Assembly (NCBI RefSeq): GCF_040549485.1
Contig: NZ_JBEPTK010000017.1
Location: 20,489-84,488, forward strand
Source of the DNA: Constrictibacter sp. MBR-5
GTDB lineage: Bacteria; Pseudomonadota; Alphaproteobacteria; JAJUGE01
DNA length: 64,000 bases
Direction: 5' to 3'
Part shown: positions 1-8,870 of the stretch, piece after piece
Layout of the letters: each line of letters begins with the position of its first letter
How positions within the stretch are numbered: position 1 is the first letter of the stretch
Made by a program: the position numbers and the translations under genes
Notes under the pieces: generated by a model
What the model was told of the DNA's origin: nothing
Databases searched by the model: none
What the model saw: only the letters and a program-made list of their open reading frames with translations

Positions 1-693
1 GGTGTCGTCGATCCGGACGAGATCGACGCCGCCGCGTTCGCCGGACTGGCGGCGCCGCAGGCGATGCACCTCTGGCTGGGCCCGCAGGACGGCCGCACGA
101 TCGATCAACTGATCCGCACGCTGATGGACAGCGTCGAGGGCTGGGCGGGCTTCACGCGCGACGGCCGGCTGACGCTCGGACTGCACCGGTCGCCGGAAGT
201 GGAGCCGGCGACGACGGATATCGGGGCGGCCGACGAGATCGGCCGCAGCCTGACGATCGTCCAGTCCGACGACCCGGTCTGGCGCGCGCGCATCGGCTAC
301 GACGGACTGGAGCTGGTGCAGTCGGCCGACGAACTCGCCGAGGGCGTGGCCGCCGACGAGCGCGCCTATTACGGCCGGCAACATCGCGTCGCGCCCTATG
401 CCGACACCGTCGTCGAGGGCCTGCACGCGCGGCCGCGCGACGTGGAGCGCACGACGCAGCTCGACGATCCGGCCGATGCTGCCGACCTCGCCCGGACGAT
501 CGTCCTGCGCGACGGGCAGATCCGGCGGGTCTGGAGCCTCGATGTCGCACGCGGGCTGCTGCGATTCCGGCCGGGTGCCGTCGTGCGCCTGACCTCGCCC
601 CGCTACGACCTGGGCAGCGGCCGGACGCTGCGGGTGCTGCGCGTCGTCGAGCGCGCGAATACGCGAACGGTCCGGCTCGATCTCTGGGGGTGA
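1..693 (+). CDS. Phage tail protein, 5'-truncated by the window edge
   Basis: The reading frame is open from the first base, so the true start lies upstream and at least 231 residues are visible. I recognise no catalytic motif. The protein is acidic and rich in short beta-type stretches, and it ends exactly where the next frame begins (GTGA overlap). The gene immediately before a discoidin-like protein and a tailspike fits a baseplate or tail-tip structural component of a siphovirus-like prophage. The assignment rests on neighbourhood, not on a motif. Confidence 0.6.
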   Translation, partial: GVVDPDEIDAAAFAGLAAPQAMHLWLGPQDGRTIDQLIRTLMDSVEGWAGFTRDGRLTLGLHRSPEVEPATTDIGAADEIGRSLTIVQSDDPVWRARIGYDGLELVQSADELAEGVAADERAYYGRQHRVAPYADTVVEGLHARPRDVERTTQLDDPADAADLARTIVLRDGQIRRVWSLDVARGLLRFRPGAVVRLTSPRYDLGSGRTLRVLRVVERANTRTVRLDLWG

Positions 694-1472
694 CATTGGG
701 CAACATGATACTGGCGCTGCCGACGATCTCGGACCGTGCGGTCATCGCGGCCGGCAGCGCCGCGGCGACGATGGAAGCGGCGAACCTGCAGAGCGTGCAG
801 CCGGGCGACCGCTGGCGCGCGACCGACCTCAGCAACGCCTGGCTGCAGATCGACCTGGGTGCGGCCGCGGCCTTCCGGATGATCTGGCTGGGCTACACCA
901 ATGCGAGCTCGGATGCGTCTTGGCGGGTCCGCGCCGCGGACGCCAGCACGGATCTGCTCGGCGACCCCGACTACGACAGCGGCTGGATCCCGCATCGCGT
1001 TGGCGACACGACGGACTGGGGCCGGACGCATGCCTTCCTCTGGCTGACCGCGGCGATCGCGCGCCGGCACTGGCGCATCGACATCGACGATGGCGACAAC
1101 CCGGACGGCTGGTACGAGGCCGGGCGGCTCTATCTCGCCGACCCCTGGCAGCCCAGCCGCAACCGTCGCTACGGCGCCGCCGACGGCTATGCCGACGACA
1201 GCGGCGCCGAACGCGCGCGCGGCGGGCAGTGGCGCGAAGGCAGCTTCACCCTCGGCTTCATGGATCGGGAAGAGATGCAGGCGAACGCCGCCCGCATCGA
1301 CCGGCTGGTCGGCACGCGGCGCGACCTGCTGATCGTCTACGACCCCGACGACACGGGCCGGCTGATGGACGAGTGCTTCTATGCACGCCTGACCGAGCTG
1401 CGCCCGCTGCTGCTGCCGCATCACCGGCTCTACGAGAAGAGCTACGCCTTCGCCGAGTGGGAGCTGCCCTGA
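690..1472 (+). CDS. Phage tail-associated protein, discoidin-like
   Basis: 260 residues with a GTG start overlapping the previous stop by 4 bases, so it is probably translationally coupled. Residues 30-75 hold a pattern like the opening of an F5/8 type C (discoidin) carbohydrate-binding fold: a W-R-A-T-D segment, then LQIDLG, then a hydrophobic strand. The rest has no recognised domain. A sugar-binding beta-sandwich just before a tailspike fits a role at the adsorption apparatus. Function is inferred from position and this weak fold hint. Confidence 0.55.
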   Translation: MTLGNMILALPTISDRAVIAAGSAAATMEAANLQSVQPGDRWRATDLSNAWLQIDLGAAAAFRMIWLGYTNASSDASWRVRAADASTDLLGDPDYDSGWIPHRVGDTTDWGRTHAFLWLTAAIARRHWRIDIDDGDNPDGWYEAGRLYLADPWQPSRNRRYGAADGYADDSGAERARGGQWREGSFTLGFMDREEMQANAARIDRLVGTRRDLLIVYDPDDTGRLMDECFYARLTELRPLLLPHHRLYEKSYAFAEWELP

Positions 1473-4243
1473 TGAGCCTCGCGAACCGCGCACAGCAGAC
1501 GAGCAGCACGAAGGGCACGGCCACCTACGTCCTCGACGGAACCAAGCCGGGGCGGCAGCGCCTGTCGACCGCGATGGCGAAGGTGGCGGCGCGGCTGGGG
1601 CTGGCGGGCGGAACGGCGGGCCCGTGGACGATCCGCTACACCGCAACGGATGCGACCGGCCGGCACGAGGTCGGCTACGGCACCCTCACGCGCGGGACGG
1701 CCGGCGCCTTCGACACGCTGACCCGAGACGAGATTCTCGACAGCGCCGCGAACGACGGCGCCGTCAATTGGCCGACCGGCACGCGCACGATCACCGTCAC
1801 GATCGACGGCGATGCGGTCGCTTCGCTGCTCGACCTGAACGCCCCGCTCGGCCCGGTGCAGCGCACCGGCCGGGATCGCTACGGCTGGGGCATCGTCGCC
1901 GACGGCGAGACGGACAATGCCGACGCGCTCGAAGCGGCGATCAACGGTGCGAACGGACAGAAGATCATCCTGCCGCCGGGCACGTTGCGGGTATCCCGCG
2001 CGCTGAACATCACGGCCGACGCTTTCCACCTGTGCGGCGAGAAGGCCGAACGCGGCCAGCCGACCCTGGTCATCGACAACGCAGGCACGGTCATCGACGC
2101 CAGCGAGATCGAAGCCGGGCAGTGGTTCATCAGCCGCTACGAGACCTCCAACCCGGCGAGCATCATCGGTCCGTTCGTCGTCGAGAATCTGGGCGTCGTG
2201 CTCGGAGCGGCGCACGGGTTCGAGTTCGGCCGCGCCGACCTGGCCGCCGGCAGCCTCGATCGCGCGAACTACGACCTGCTGCAGGATGCGCTCGGCCAGC
2301 GCTACGTGTTCGGGGTGCAGTTCCGCAACGTGCGGATCAAGGGCACCGACCCGGTCCGGAACTCCGATGCCGGCGGCGTCCTGCCCCGAAGCGGCCAGCG
2401 GCTGATCATGCTGACGAAGGCGTTCGAGGTCACCATCGAGAACCTTTCGACGCGCGGCGGCGACATCGCGATCGAGACCTGGGGCGCCGATTGCATCGTC
2501 ATCGACAACGTCCGCCTGAACCACAATCACATCCCGCTGCTGCTCCAGCGGTCGGGGTTCTTCGGCGCGGTCCAGAATCGTGTGCAGCGGTTCCAGTCGG
2601 AGCACTACACCTTCGGCTGCATCATCGCGGACTCGATCACGGCATCGATCATCGACTATCGCTGCGAGGCGAACGTCAATTTCGGCGGGGTGCCGCCGAA
2701 GCACGGCCGCTGGGACATGACCGACGACCTGGGTATCACCTGCGCGGTCACGGCCGACTTGGCACCTGGGACGGCGGGCATCGTGATCCCGTTCTCAGAG
2801 AACATGGAAGGGGTCATCCACCCCTACGCCTCGCTGCTGCGGATCTTCAACGACGGCCACTCGGAATATGTCTGGCCGATCGCGGTGTCGGGGGCGAACG
2901 TTACCGTCTGGAGCCTCGCCTTCGCCTTCGACTGGAGCGACGCGACGGCGAACGTCGAGCGCATCCACGGCTACTCGATTTTCGGCGGCGGCACCTACAA
3001 CGTCGAATGCCTGAACGGCGACCCGGAGGCGTATCTGAGTTGCCCGACCTTCGTCTATTTGAAGCAGTCGGGCTCGATGTATGTGAAGAACGCCGGCAAG
3101 AATCCCGGTCTGAAAAATCCGACTGGCATGGAGGTCAGCTCCGTCGTCATCGGCAACAAGGTCGATCTCGATCCGAACTTCAATGCCGGCCTCTATATGG
3201 ACGGGGTGTCGTCGTCACTATCCCCAGAGCCTCACCCGCTCGCTTGGCACGCCGACTATCCCGCCCAGAAGGGCTGGCACCCGCAGAACGCCGGCTTTCG
3301 TATGGCGCGGCGGACCGCGCCGGACGAGATCGCCGATGTCCCCGGCTTCCGGCAGTGGGCCTTCACGCCGGACGGCTACACGATCACGACGGACAGCCTC
3401 GACGCACGGATCGTGCGCAAGGTCGCGGGCGATGCCGACACCGAGGAGAAGCACTCGGTCTGGGAGATCCCCACCACGGCCGCGGCGACCTTCTACAACA
3501 AGACCATCCCGAGCCAGGCGCGGGGGACGGCGCTCGAAGTCGTGATCGTCGCTCGTGCCCGCAGTGTCGCCACGACGATGACGTGGCAGGTGCTCGGCGT
3601 CGGCGGCTCGCTGGCCAAGAACGTGGCGCTCGGCACTGACTGGGCGATCGTGCGGGTGCCCTACAACGGGGTGCCGACGCAATGGGGCAGCGGCCGCACC
3701 GGCAGCAACGCCGGCGTGCGTCTGGTCGCCGGCGACCAGGACATCCAGATCCGCGCCGTATTTGTGCGCGAGAAGCCGATCCAGGACATGCCGAACGGGC
3801 ATCTGGCGCGCGCGTCCTATCGCAAGTTCCTGGGGATCTCCGGCGGTCCGCCGAAGACGTCCGGCGCCGTCGCGATGGCGGTGGCGAAGCCGACCGCGGG
3901 GGCGCCGAACAACGCGCGGCTGCGGGTGCAATTCTCGGCCACGCCGCGCGGCGGCACCCAGGGCTATTGCTGGGTGAGCGGCGAGTATCTCATCCACGTG
4001 AGCACCTATAGCGGCACCGCCGCGGTGGTCGGGGCGATCGTCGAGAAGCACAAGACCCAGCAATCGATCAACGCGTCCGTGCTGCAGCTGGACGTGACGA
4101 TCACGGTTGCCGGATCGGGCTCCGACCTCACGCTGTCCGCGAACGTATCGCTGGCCGGCTCGTCGAACGGCGGGGTGACCGAGGTCATCGCCTACATGGA
4201 TGTCGAGGTCCTGGGCGAGCCGGTGCAGCTGGAGGCGGTATAA
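1472..4243 (+). CDS. Tailspike / tail fibre with pectate-lyase-like beta-helix
   Basis: 923 residues from the ATG that overlaps the preceding stop (ATGA-type junction). The frame is open further upstream, but that part is antiphase shadow of the previous gene. Residues about 133-170 carry the classic head of a Pectate_lyase_3 domain: YGWGIVADGETDNADALEAA, followed by an ILPPGTL strand. Long Asn/Ile/Val-rich beta-helix turns follow to about residue 600, then a jelly-roll-like C-terminal part. This is the usual build of receptor-binding or depolymerising phage spikes. Substrate specificity cannot be read from the sequence. Confidence 0.8.
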   Translation: MSLANRAQQTSSTKGTATYVLDGTKPGRQRLSTAMAKVAARLGLAGGTAGPWTIRYTATDATGRHEVGYGTLTRGTAGAFDTLTRDEILDSAANDGAVNWPTGTRTITVTIDGDAVASLLDLNAPLGPVQRTGRDRYGWGIVADGETDNADALEAAINGANGQKIILPPGTLRVSRALNITADAFHLCGEKAERGQPTLVIDNAGTVIDASEIEAGQWFISRYETSNPASIIGPFVVENLGVVLGAAHGFEFGRADLAAGSLDRANYDLLQDALGQRYVFGVQFRNVRIKGTDPVRNSDAGGVLPRSGQRLIMLTKAFEVTIENLSTRGGDIAIETWGADCIVIDNVRLNHNHIPLLLQRSGFFGAVQNRVQRFQSEHYTFGCIIADSITASIIDYRCEANVNFGGVPPKHGRWDMTDDLGITCAVTADLAPGTAGIVIPFSENMEGVIHPYASLLRIFNDGHSEYVWPIAVSGANVTVWSLAFAFDWSDATANVERIHGYSIFGGGTYNVECLNGDPEAYLSCPTFVYLKQSGSMYVKNAGKNPGLKNPTGMEVSSVVIGNKVDLDPNFNAGLYMDGVSSSLSPEPHPLAWHADYPAQKGWHPQNAGFRMARRTAPDEIADVPGFRQWAFTPDGYTITTDSLDARIVRKVAGDADTEEKHSVWEIPTTAAATFYNKTIPSQARGTALEVVIVARARSVATTMTWQVLGVGGSLAKNVALGTDWAIVRVPYNGVPTQWGSGRTGSNAGVRLVAGDQDIQIRAVFVREKPIQDMPNGHLARASYRKFLGISGGPPKTSGAVAMAVAKPTAGAPNNARLRVQFSATPRGGTQGYCWVSGEYLIHVSTYSGTAAVVGAIVEKHKTQQSINASVLQLDVTITVAGSGSDLTLSANVSLAGSSNGGVTEVIAYMDVEVLGEPVQLEAV

Positions 4244-4246
4244 CCC

Positions 4247-4334
4247 ATGCCAGTGATCGCGCGGGCGCCTCAGCAGCTTCACTGGCCTGTTCGCCTGGAG
4301 CGAACTGGGCCGCCTGAAGGCAGGGCACCAGTGA
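4247..4334 (+). pseudogene. Remnant of a gene downstream of the tailspike
   Basis: Three bases after the tailspike stop an ATG opens a frame starting MPVIARAP. About ten codons later a second frame reads SSFTGLFAWSELGRLKAGHQ and stops. The two pieces look like the first and last codons of one small gene with its middle deleted and its frame lost. I cannot name the gene. Where phage genes follow a spike they are often chaperone or lysis genes, so the deletion may mark the end of the functional tail module. Confidence 0.3.
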
Positions 4335-4338
4335 GCTG

Positions 4339-5253
4339 TTGCCCTTCATCGGCACCAGCTACGATGACATGCTCGCGGGCGATTCCGAAGCCAACCGGAT
4401 CGACGGCGGTGCCGGAAACAACCTGATCAACGGCCATGCCGGCGATGACTGGATCGTCGGTGGAGCCGGCGCCGACCAGATGGATGGCGGCGACGGCATC
4501 GACACGGTCGACTACTCGACTTCGCCGGGCGCTGTGTTTGTCCGGCTATGGGCTGGTGATGGGCAATGGTCGGACGCGCAGGGAGATCGGCTGGCGCGGT
4601 TCGAGAACCTCATCGGCTCTGCCTTCGACGACATGCTGGCCGGTGATTCCGGAGCCAATCGGATCGAAGGCGGTGATGGCGACGACCTCATCAACGGCCA
4701 TGCCGGGGATGACTGGCTGGTCGGCGGGGCGGGTGCAGACCGGCTCGACGGGGGTGCCGGTTTCGACACCGTCGATTATTCAGCCGCTCCGGGCGCTGTG
4801 TTCGTGCGCCTCTGGGCTGGGGACGGACAGTGGTCGGATGCCGCTGGCGACCGCCTGGCTGGCATCGAGGCAGTGATCGGCACCGCTCACGACGACGTCA
4901 TAGCCGGAGGCGCTGGCAACGATACGTTGATCGGTGGTGCGGGTGACGACTTCCTATCGGGCCAAGCGGGCGATGATCGGCTGGAGGGCGGTGCCGGGAA
5001 CGACACGCTCCTGGGTGGCGCGGGCAACGATGTCTTCGTCTTCGCCGATGGTGGCGGGAGTGACGTTGTGATGGATTTCGAGGTCGGGGATCGGCTGGAT
5101 TTCTCGCAGGTATCGGGGATCACCAGTTTTGCCGACTTCCAGGCGGCTGCGGTCGAAGAAGTTGGCGGTTTCGGGATTCGCATCGACGATGGCGAGATCA
5201 CGATTCAGGGGATATCGCTAGGTGCCTTTCAGGAGAGCAGCCTGATCTGGTGA
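4339..5253 (+). CDS. RTX (hemolysin-type) calcium-binding repeat protein
   Basis: 304 residues built almost wholly of GGxGxDxLx nonapeptide repeats, which form a Ca2+-loaded parallel beta-roll. Two near-identical blocks of about 90 residues (roughly 3-92 and 93-182) each contain a roll segment, the phrase FVRLWAGDGQWSDA and a linker. A third run of repeats follows, then a C-terminal part resembling the type I secretion region of serralysin-like proteins. The start is TTG (CTG is one codon upstream), with an in-frame stop 22 bases before, so the protein lacks any N-terminal catalytic domain. Secretion by an ABC (type I) system is expected, but none is encoded here. Confidence 0.8.
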   Translation: MPFIGTSYDDMLAGDSEANRIDGGAGNNLINGHAGDDWIVGGAGADQMDGGDGIDTVDYSTSPGAVFVRLWAGDGQWSDAQGDRLARFENLIGSAFDDMLAGDSGANRIEGGDGDDLINGHAGDDWLVGGAGADRLDGGAGFDTVDYSAAPGAVFVRLWAGDGQWSDAAGDRLAGIEAVIGTAHDDVIAGGAGNDTLIGGAGDDFLSGQAGDDRLEGGAGNDTLLGGAGNDVFVFADGGGSDVVMDFEVGDRLDFSQVSGITSFADFQAAAVEEVGGFGIRIDDGEITIQGISLGAFQESSLIW

Positions 5254-5308
5254 TCCGGCTACGACGGTTGGCTTGGGACAGGCGCGTGATGGTAGAAGGG
5301 GATTTGCC

Positions 5309-5332
5309 GGGCCAGGGTGGCCACCCGGGCCC
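5309..5332. terminator. GC-rich hairpin between convergent genes
   Basis: GGGCC-A-GGGTGG pairs with CCACCC-G-GGCCC, a near-perfect 24-base inverted repeat with almost no loop. It sits between the RTX gene and the convergent RepB-like gene. No T-tract follows on either side, so a bidirectional terminator is a guess based on placement. Confidence 0.4.
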
Positions 5333-5346
5333 CCCATCAATCCTTG

Positions 5347-6270
5347 TCACTCCGCTGCGGTCGCCAGCGGCACGAGCCGCTCGATCTCCGCAATGGCCTG
5401 GAATTCGGTCAGGTACTCCTGGCGGTGCTGCGACAGCCAGCGCACGACCCGCGCATTGTCGAGGAGCTTACGGAGGTATCCCCTGGTGACGGTCAGGTGC
5501 AGGTTGTCGATGCCATAGGTCTCCTCCACGGACTTTACCTGCGCCTGCAGGCTCGCCAGCTCCCGCTCGAGGCGCGCAATCTGTTCAGAGGTGACCGCCC
5601 TCTCGCCAGTCGGTTTCTTCTTTCGGGGGTCGACGATCTGGGCCTCGGGCGTCGCTGCCAGGATCGCCTTGGCGAACGTGACGCTATAGTTGTGTTGCCC
5701 CATCATCAGCTCGGCCGCCTCCATCTGGCGCATCGGCGCCATGCATCTGAGGACATCGAACGTCTTCGCCGGACAGGGCGTGTCCTTGAGGATCTCGACC
5801 GTGTCGGCGCCGATGCCATCAAGCATGCGAGTCCGCCTCCTGACCGCCGCGGCTTCGATCCCCAAGGCCTCCGCAATCAACTTCTCCGGCACCCCACGGT
5901 CGATGGCACGCAGGAGCATCCGGTGCTCCTGGATCGGGGCCAGCCGGTTGATCCGCTTGTTGTAGGTGTAGGTCTCGTCGTCGGTGGCGACCAGGCATTC
6001 CACCTCAGTGATATCGAGTTCCTTGAGCGCCTCGACCCTCAGGTGACCATCGAGCAGAAAATACCGGCCCCGATGATTGGGATCGGGGGTCACCACCGGC
6101 GCCTCCACAAGGCCAACGACGCGCACCGAAGTGAGGATCTGGGCGTATTTCCGGCTCTCCCTGGTGCCGGGCCGCAGGGTCTTTAGCGGTAGCAGACTTG
6201 CCACCGGGAGGAGGACGGTTTCGCGCTCGAAGCCGAGCATTACGCCCTTGCCGGTCTTGTCGTCCGTCAT
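5347..6270 (-). CDS. RepB-like ParB family protein
   Basis: 307 residues. Residues 20-110 form a ParB N-terminal (Srx-like) domain with LLDGHLRVEALKEL in the position of the GxxR/HR box. A central helical part follows, then a C-terminal RepB-type (PF07506-like) region with coiled coil (about 225-260). Such proteins bind centromere-like sites in plasmid partition, but no ParA ATPase is present here. The start overlaps the stop of the next ParB-like gene (ATGA), so translation is coupled. It is the last of three genes led by a large serine recombinase, which suggests a role in recombination-site handling or element maintenance. Confidence 0.85.
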   Translation of the reverse strand: MTDDKTGKGVMLGFERETVLLPVASLLPLKTLRPGTRESRKYAQILTSVRVVGLVEAPVVTPDPNHRGRYFLLDGHLRVEALKELDITEVECLVATDDETYTYNKRINRLAPIQEHRMLLRAIDRGVPEKLIAEALGIEAAAVRRRTRMLDGIGADTVEILKDTPCPAKTFDVLRCMAPMRQMEAAELMMGQHNYSVTFAKAILAATPEAQIVDPRKKKPTGERAVTSEQIARLERELASLQAQVKSVEETYGIDNLHLTVTRGYLRKLLDNARVVRWLSQHRQEYLTEFQAIAEIERLVPLATAAE

Positions 6271-7169
6271 TTCCGGACCTCCCCGTCGATGCGCGCGGCG
6301 AGCGCCTTCGGCATGGCGGCGAGATCCTCGGCGCGCAGCAGCGTGGAGAATCCCTCATCCGCCAGAAGGTCCTTCATCGCCTCGACGACGAACAGCAGCC
6401 GTGCCTGCGCGAAATCTGCTTTGCGCGCCAGCAGGCGCTGCTTGTCGGCCTCCCGCTGATAGACGCGCAGCAGGTCGTCAGCCGTGAGGCGCTTCGATGC
6501 GGAACGGCGGCCCAGGCCCGTGTCCTTCACCGCCTTCTTTTGCCGAAGGCGCTGGTCGAGGATCCGGCGAATGGCGCCGATCTTCTTTCCCCGAACCTTG
6601 CCGCTCTCGTAAGCCTCCATCAGGATCGTCTGTGCTTCGTCACTCTCGGCCTGAACGATCTGGATCGCCATGGCGATCGGGATCAGGCCGCCCTCGACCG
6701 CCGCGACCAGCCGCTCCTCGCCGCGATCGAGAAGCGTAACGATGTGGTTGACCCAGCTTCGCGAGCAGCCGATCTTCTGGGCGATCTCGACATCGTTGTA
6801 ACCGCGCCTCGCGAGGTTACCGATCTCGCCCATGAGATCGATCGGCCGGTGCTGCCGCCGGGCGATGTTCTCGACCAGGCTCATCATCAGACATTCCGTT
6901 TCCGGGACATCGATGACGATGGCCGGGATCTCCGTCTCTCCCAACATGCGGTAGGCTTCGAGCCGCCCCTCGCCGCAAACCAGATCGTAACGAGTGGACG
7001 TGTCGGTCTGCCGGCGGGTTACGGTGATTGGGCGCTTGAGCCCGATCGCCGCGATGTTGTCGACGATCTCGCGGTGCTGCCGACGATTGCGGGCGCGCGG
7101 ATTGAGAACATAGATCGCGTCGACCGGGACCATCTCGATGGCCTGGGAGCGCAACGGAACGGTCATCAT
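6267..7169 (-). CDS. ParB/Spo0J-like DNA-binding protein
   Basis: 300 residues. The N-terminal ParB domain contains LVCGEGRLEAYRMLG (about 65-80) and the SLVENIARRQH box (about 94-104), both hallmarks of the ParB CTPase fold. A helix-turn-helix follows around residues 120-150 (EIAQKIGCSRSWVNHIV). It is a diverged paralogue of the following gene and is coupled by 4-base overlaps to both neighbours. With two ParB-like proteins and no ParA, classical plasmid partition is unlikely. A nucleoprotein partner of the recombinase is my inference. Confidence 0.85.
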   Translation of the reverse strand: MMTVPLRSQAIEMVPVDAIYVLNPRARNRRQHREIVDNIAAIGLKRPITVTRRQTDTSTRYDLVCGEGRLEAYRMLGETEIPAIVIDVPETECLMMSLVENIARRQHRPIDLMGEIGNLARRGYNDVEIAQKIGCSRSWVNHIVTLLDRGEERLVAAVEGGLIPIAMAIQIVQAESDEAQTILMEAYESGKVRGKKIGAIRRILDQRLRQKKAVKDTGLGRRSASKRLTADDLLRVYQREADKQRLLARKADFAQARLLFVVEAMKDLLADEGFSTLLRAEDLAAMPKALAARIDGEVRK

Positions 7170-8734
7170 GCAGCCTCTCGAATGCGGACCGGTGTGGCGA
7201 GTTCGTTGAGGATGTCGAGCGTCTCGAAACGATAGGCGTCGAGGGAAAGCCCGTTCTCCTCGGCGAGCCGGATCTGCGTGCTCGCCACGTCGATCCTGGG
7301 GAACACATAAAAGTCGAGCGGTCGCCGATTGCGCGCGTCCATACGCACTGCGACCGTGATGTCGGGATCGAGGCCGGTATCGAAACGCAGCCGCCAGCGC
7401 AGTGCTCCGGCCGGCGTCTCCTTGCAGCGGGCAATGACGACGGACAGCGAGAACTCGCCGTTCACTTCGAGGAGGTCGCCTCCCTCGGTACTGCGCACCG
7501 CTGCGCCAGCTTCGGTAAGAAGCGTGACGATCTCGTCGACCATCTCCGGATGCAGCCGGCGGAGCGCCCGGTTGATCTCGATGTAGCGATAGTCACGGCG
7601 CGGCGTGTAGCCGACGAGATAGTAGGCGCGCAGGAGACTGCCGAAGCGGTGCCGATAGGCGCTGCTGGACGGCAGGTGGTCGGTCTCGTCGATGATCAGC
7701 CCCGACAGTTGGCCTTGCACCTCGAACAGGCGTCGCAGGCCCTTGAGAAGCTCGGCGTCGCTCAGCCGCTGCGAGCGCTCGGCGATGATCCTCTGGGCAG
7801 CCTCGAACTGCTTGCGATCGACGACCGGCTCGAACACACCGTCTGCGCGAATCCAGACGTCCGGGCTGTTGCGAACTCGCTTCTTCTTGAGCTTGAACGA
7901 GACCCGGTTCCAAACGTTGTCGCCGACATACTTCTCGTTGATCAGCACCTGATGCACGGTGCCGCGTGTCCAGGAACGGCCGAGGTCGGTGAGTACGCCG
8001 CAGGCGTTCAGGAGGTCGGCGATCTCGCGCTCAGGCTTGGCCTCCTGGACGAACGCACGATACATCCAGCGCACCGTCTCCACCTCCTCGGGCGCGCCGG
8101 GAACCAGCACCACGCGGTCGGTCTGGATGCTCTTGTGCTCGCCTCTGGAGAGTTCGCCCTTGGGCGCACCGCTCTGGTCGATCAGGCGACGACGGAGCGC
8201 ATACCCGGCCGAGCCGCCCTGGCGATAGCCGTGTTCGATCAGGCGGCACTGGCCCATGAAGACCTTGGTCGACAGCTCCCGACTGTACTCGCCCGCCATC
8301 GCCCGCTTCACGCCCTTGACGATAGTCGACACCGGGCTGCCGTCGTTCTCGAACTGCTCGGCGCAGTACTGGACGAATATGCCAGCTCGTTTGCAGATGT
8401 ACTCGTAATAGGCGCTCTCGTCGGCGTCCTGAAACCGGCCCCAGCGGCTCACGTCATAGACCAGGATGGTGGTGAAGTCCGCTTTGCCGCGCTCGACGTC
8501 CTCGATTAGCTGCTTGAGTGCGTTACGGCCGTCTAGGCGCAGCCCGCTCCGACCCTCGTCAGCGTAGGTGCGGACGATCTCCATACCGCGCCGCTCGGCG
8601 TATTGGCGGATGGCGTCGGCCTGATTCTCGGTCGAATATTGCTGGTGCTCCGTCGACATCCGGACGTACGCGGCGGCACGGACGCGGATAGCGCGCGTCT
8701 CCTCATTCCCGCCGTCACCAAGATAGTCCCCCAT
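7166..8734 (-). CDS. Large serine recombinase
   Basis: 522 residues. The resolvase domain (about 18-165) carries the catalytic serine at residue 27 in AYVRMSTEHQ and the motif VYDVSRWGRF. A Recombinase domain follows (about 190-300), with an Arg/Lys-rich segment near 290 and a C-terminal region typical of the alphaproteobacterial recombinases that travel with two ParB-like genes. AAGGA lies 5 bases before the ATG. It is the first gene of the three-gene minus-strand unit. Large serine recombinases integrate or excise elements at short att sites; neither target nor att site is identifiable here. Confidence 0.9.
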   Translation of the reverse strand: MGDYLGDGGNEETRAIRVRAAAYVRMSTEHQQYSTENQADAIRQYAERRGMEIVRTYADEGRSGLRLDGRNALKQLIEDVERGKADFTTILVYDVSRWGRFQDADESAYYEYICKRAGIFVQYCAEQFENDGSPVSTIVKGVKRAMAGEYSRELSTKVFMGQCRLIEHGYRQGGSAGYALRRRLIDQSGAPKGELSRGEHKSIQTDRVVLVPGAPEEVETVRWMYRAFVQEAKPEREIADLLNACGVLTDLGRSWTRGTVHQVLINEKYVGDNVWNRVSFKLKKKRVRNSPDVWIRADGVFEPVVDRKQFEAAQRIIAERSQRLSDAELLKGLRRLFEVQGQLSGLIIDETDHLPSSSAYRHRFGSLLRAYYLVGYTPRRDYRYIEINRALRRLHPEMVDEIVTLLTEAGAAVRSTEGGDLLEVNGEFSLSVVIARCKETPAGALRWRLRFDTGLDPDITVAVRMDARNRRPLDFYVFPRIDVASTQIRLAEENGLSLDAYRFETLDILNELATPVRIREAA

Positions 8735-8852
8735 CCTGGTCCTTCCGCATCAGGGCCGATGCCCTGCGGTTGTTCGTTCGACATGCACGAGCGCTGAGGG
8801 GCGGCATCCGCCGTTCCTGAGGTCTCCGCCCGTCGATTGTAGATGCGGAGGG

Positions 8853-8870
8853 TCGGAAACATGTTTCCGA
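8853..8870. promoter_or_regulatory. Perfect 18-bp palindrome covering a start codon
   Basis: TCGGAAACATGTTTCCGA reads the same on both strands. The ATG of the regulator gene on the plus strand is its centre, and the recombinase gene diverges 119 bases away. A dyad covering a start codon between divergent genes suggests an operator, most simply for the HTH protein itself. The half-site resembles an inside-out parS arm, but the sequence is not parS. Confidence 0.6.

Noticed and set aside
920..1471. Upstream extension of the tailspike frame
   Set aside because: It overlaps the previous phage gene entirely and is Arg-rich; the ATG at 1472 overlapping the stop is the natural coupled start.
1442..2704. 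Long minus-strand frame opposite the tailspike
   Set aside because: No start context or domain; complementary to a clearly coding beta-helix region.
8843..8860. Earlier ATG for the two-HTH regulator
   Set aside because: No ribosome site before it, whereas GGAGG lies 9 bases before the ATG at 8861.
8853..8870. Reading the palindrome as a parS site
   Set aside because: parS has TGTTTC...GAAACA arms pointing outward in the opposite arrangement; here GAAACATGTTTC is inverted, so it is not a canonical parS.
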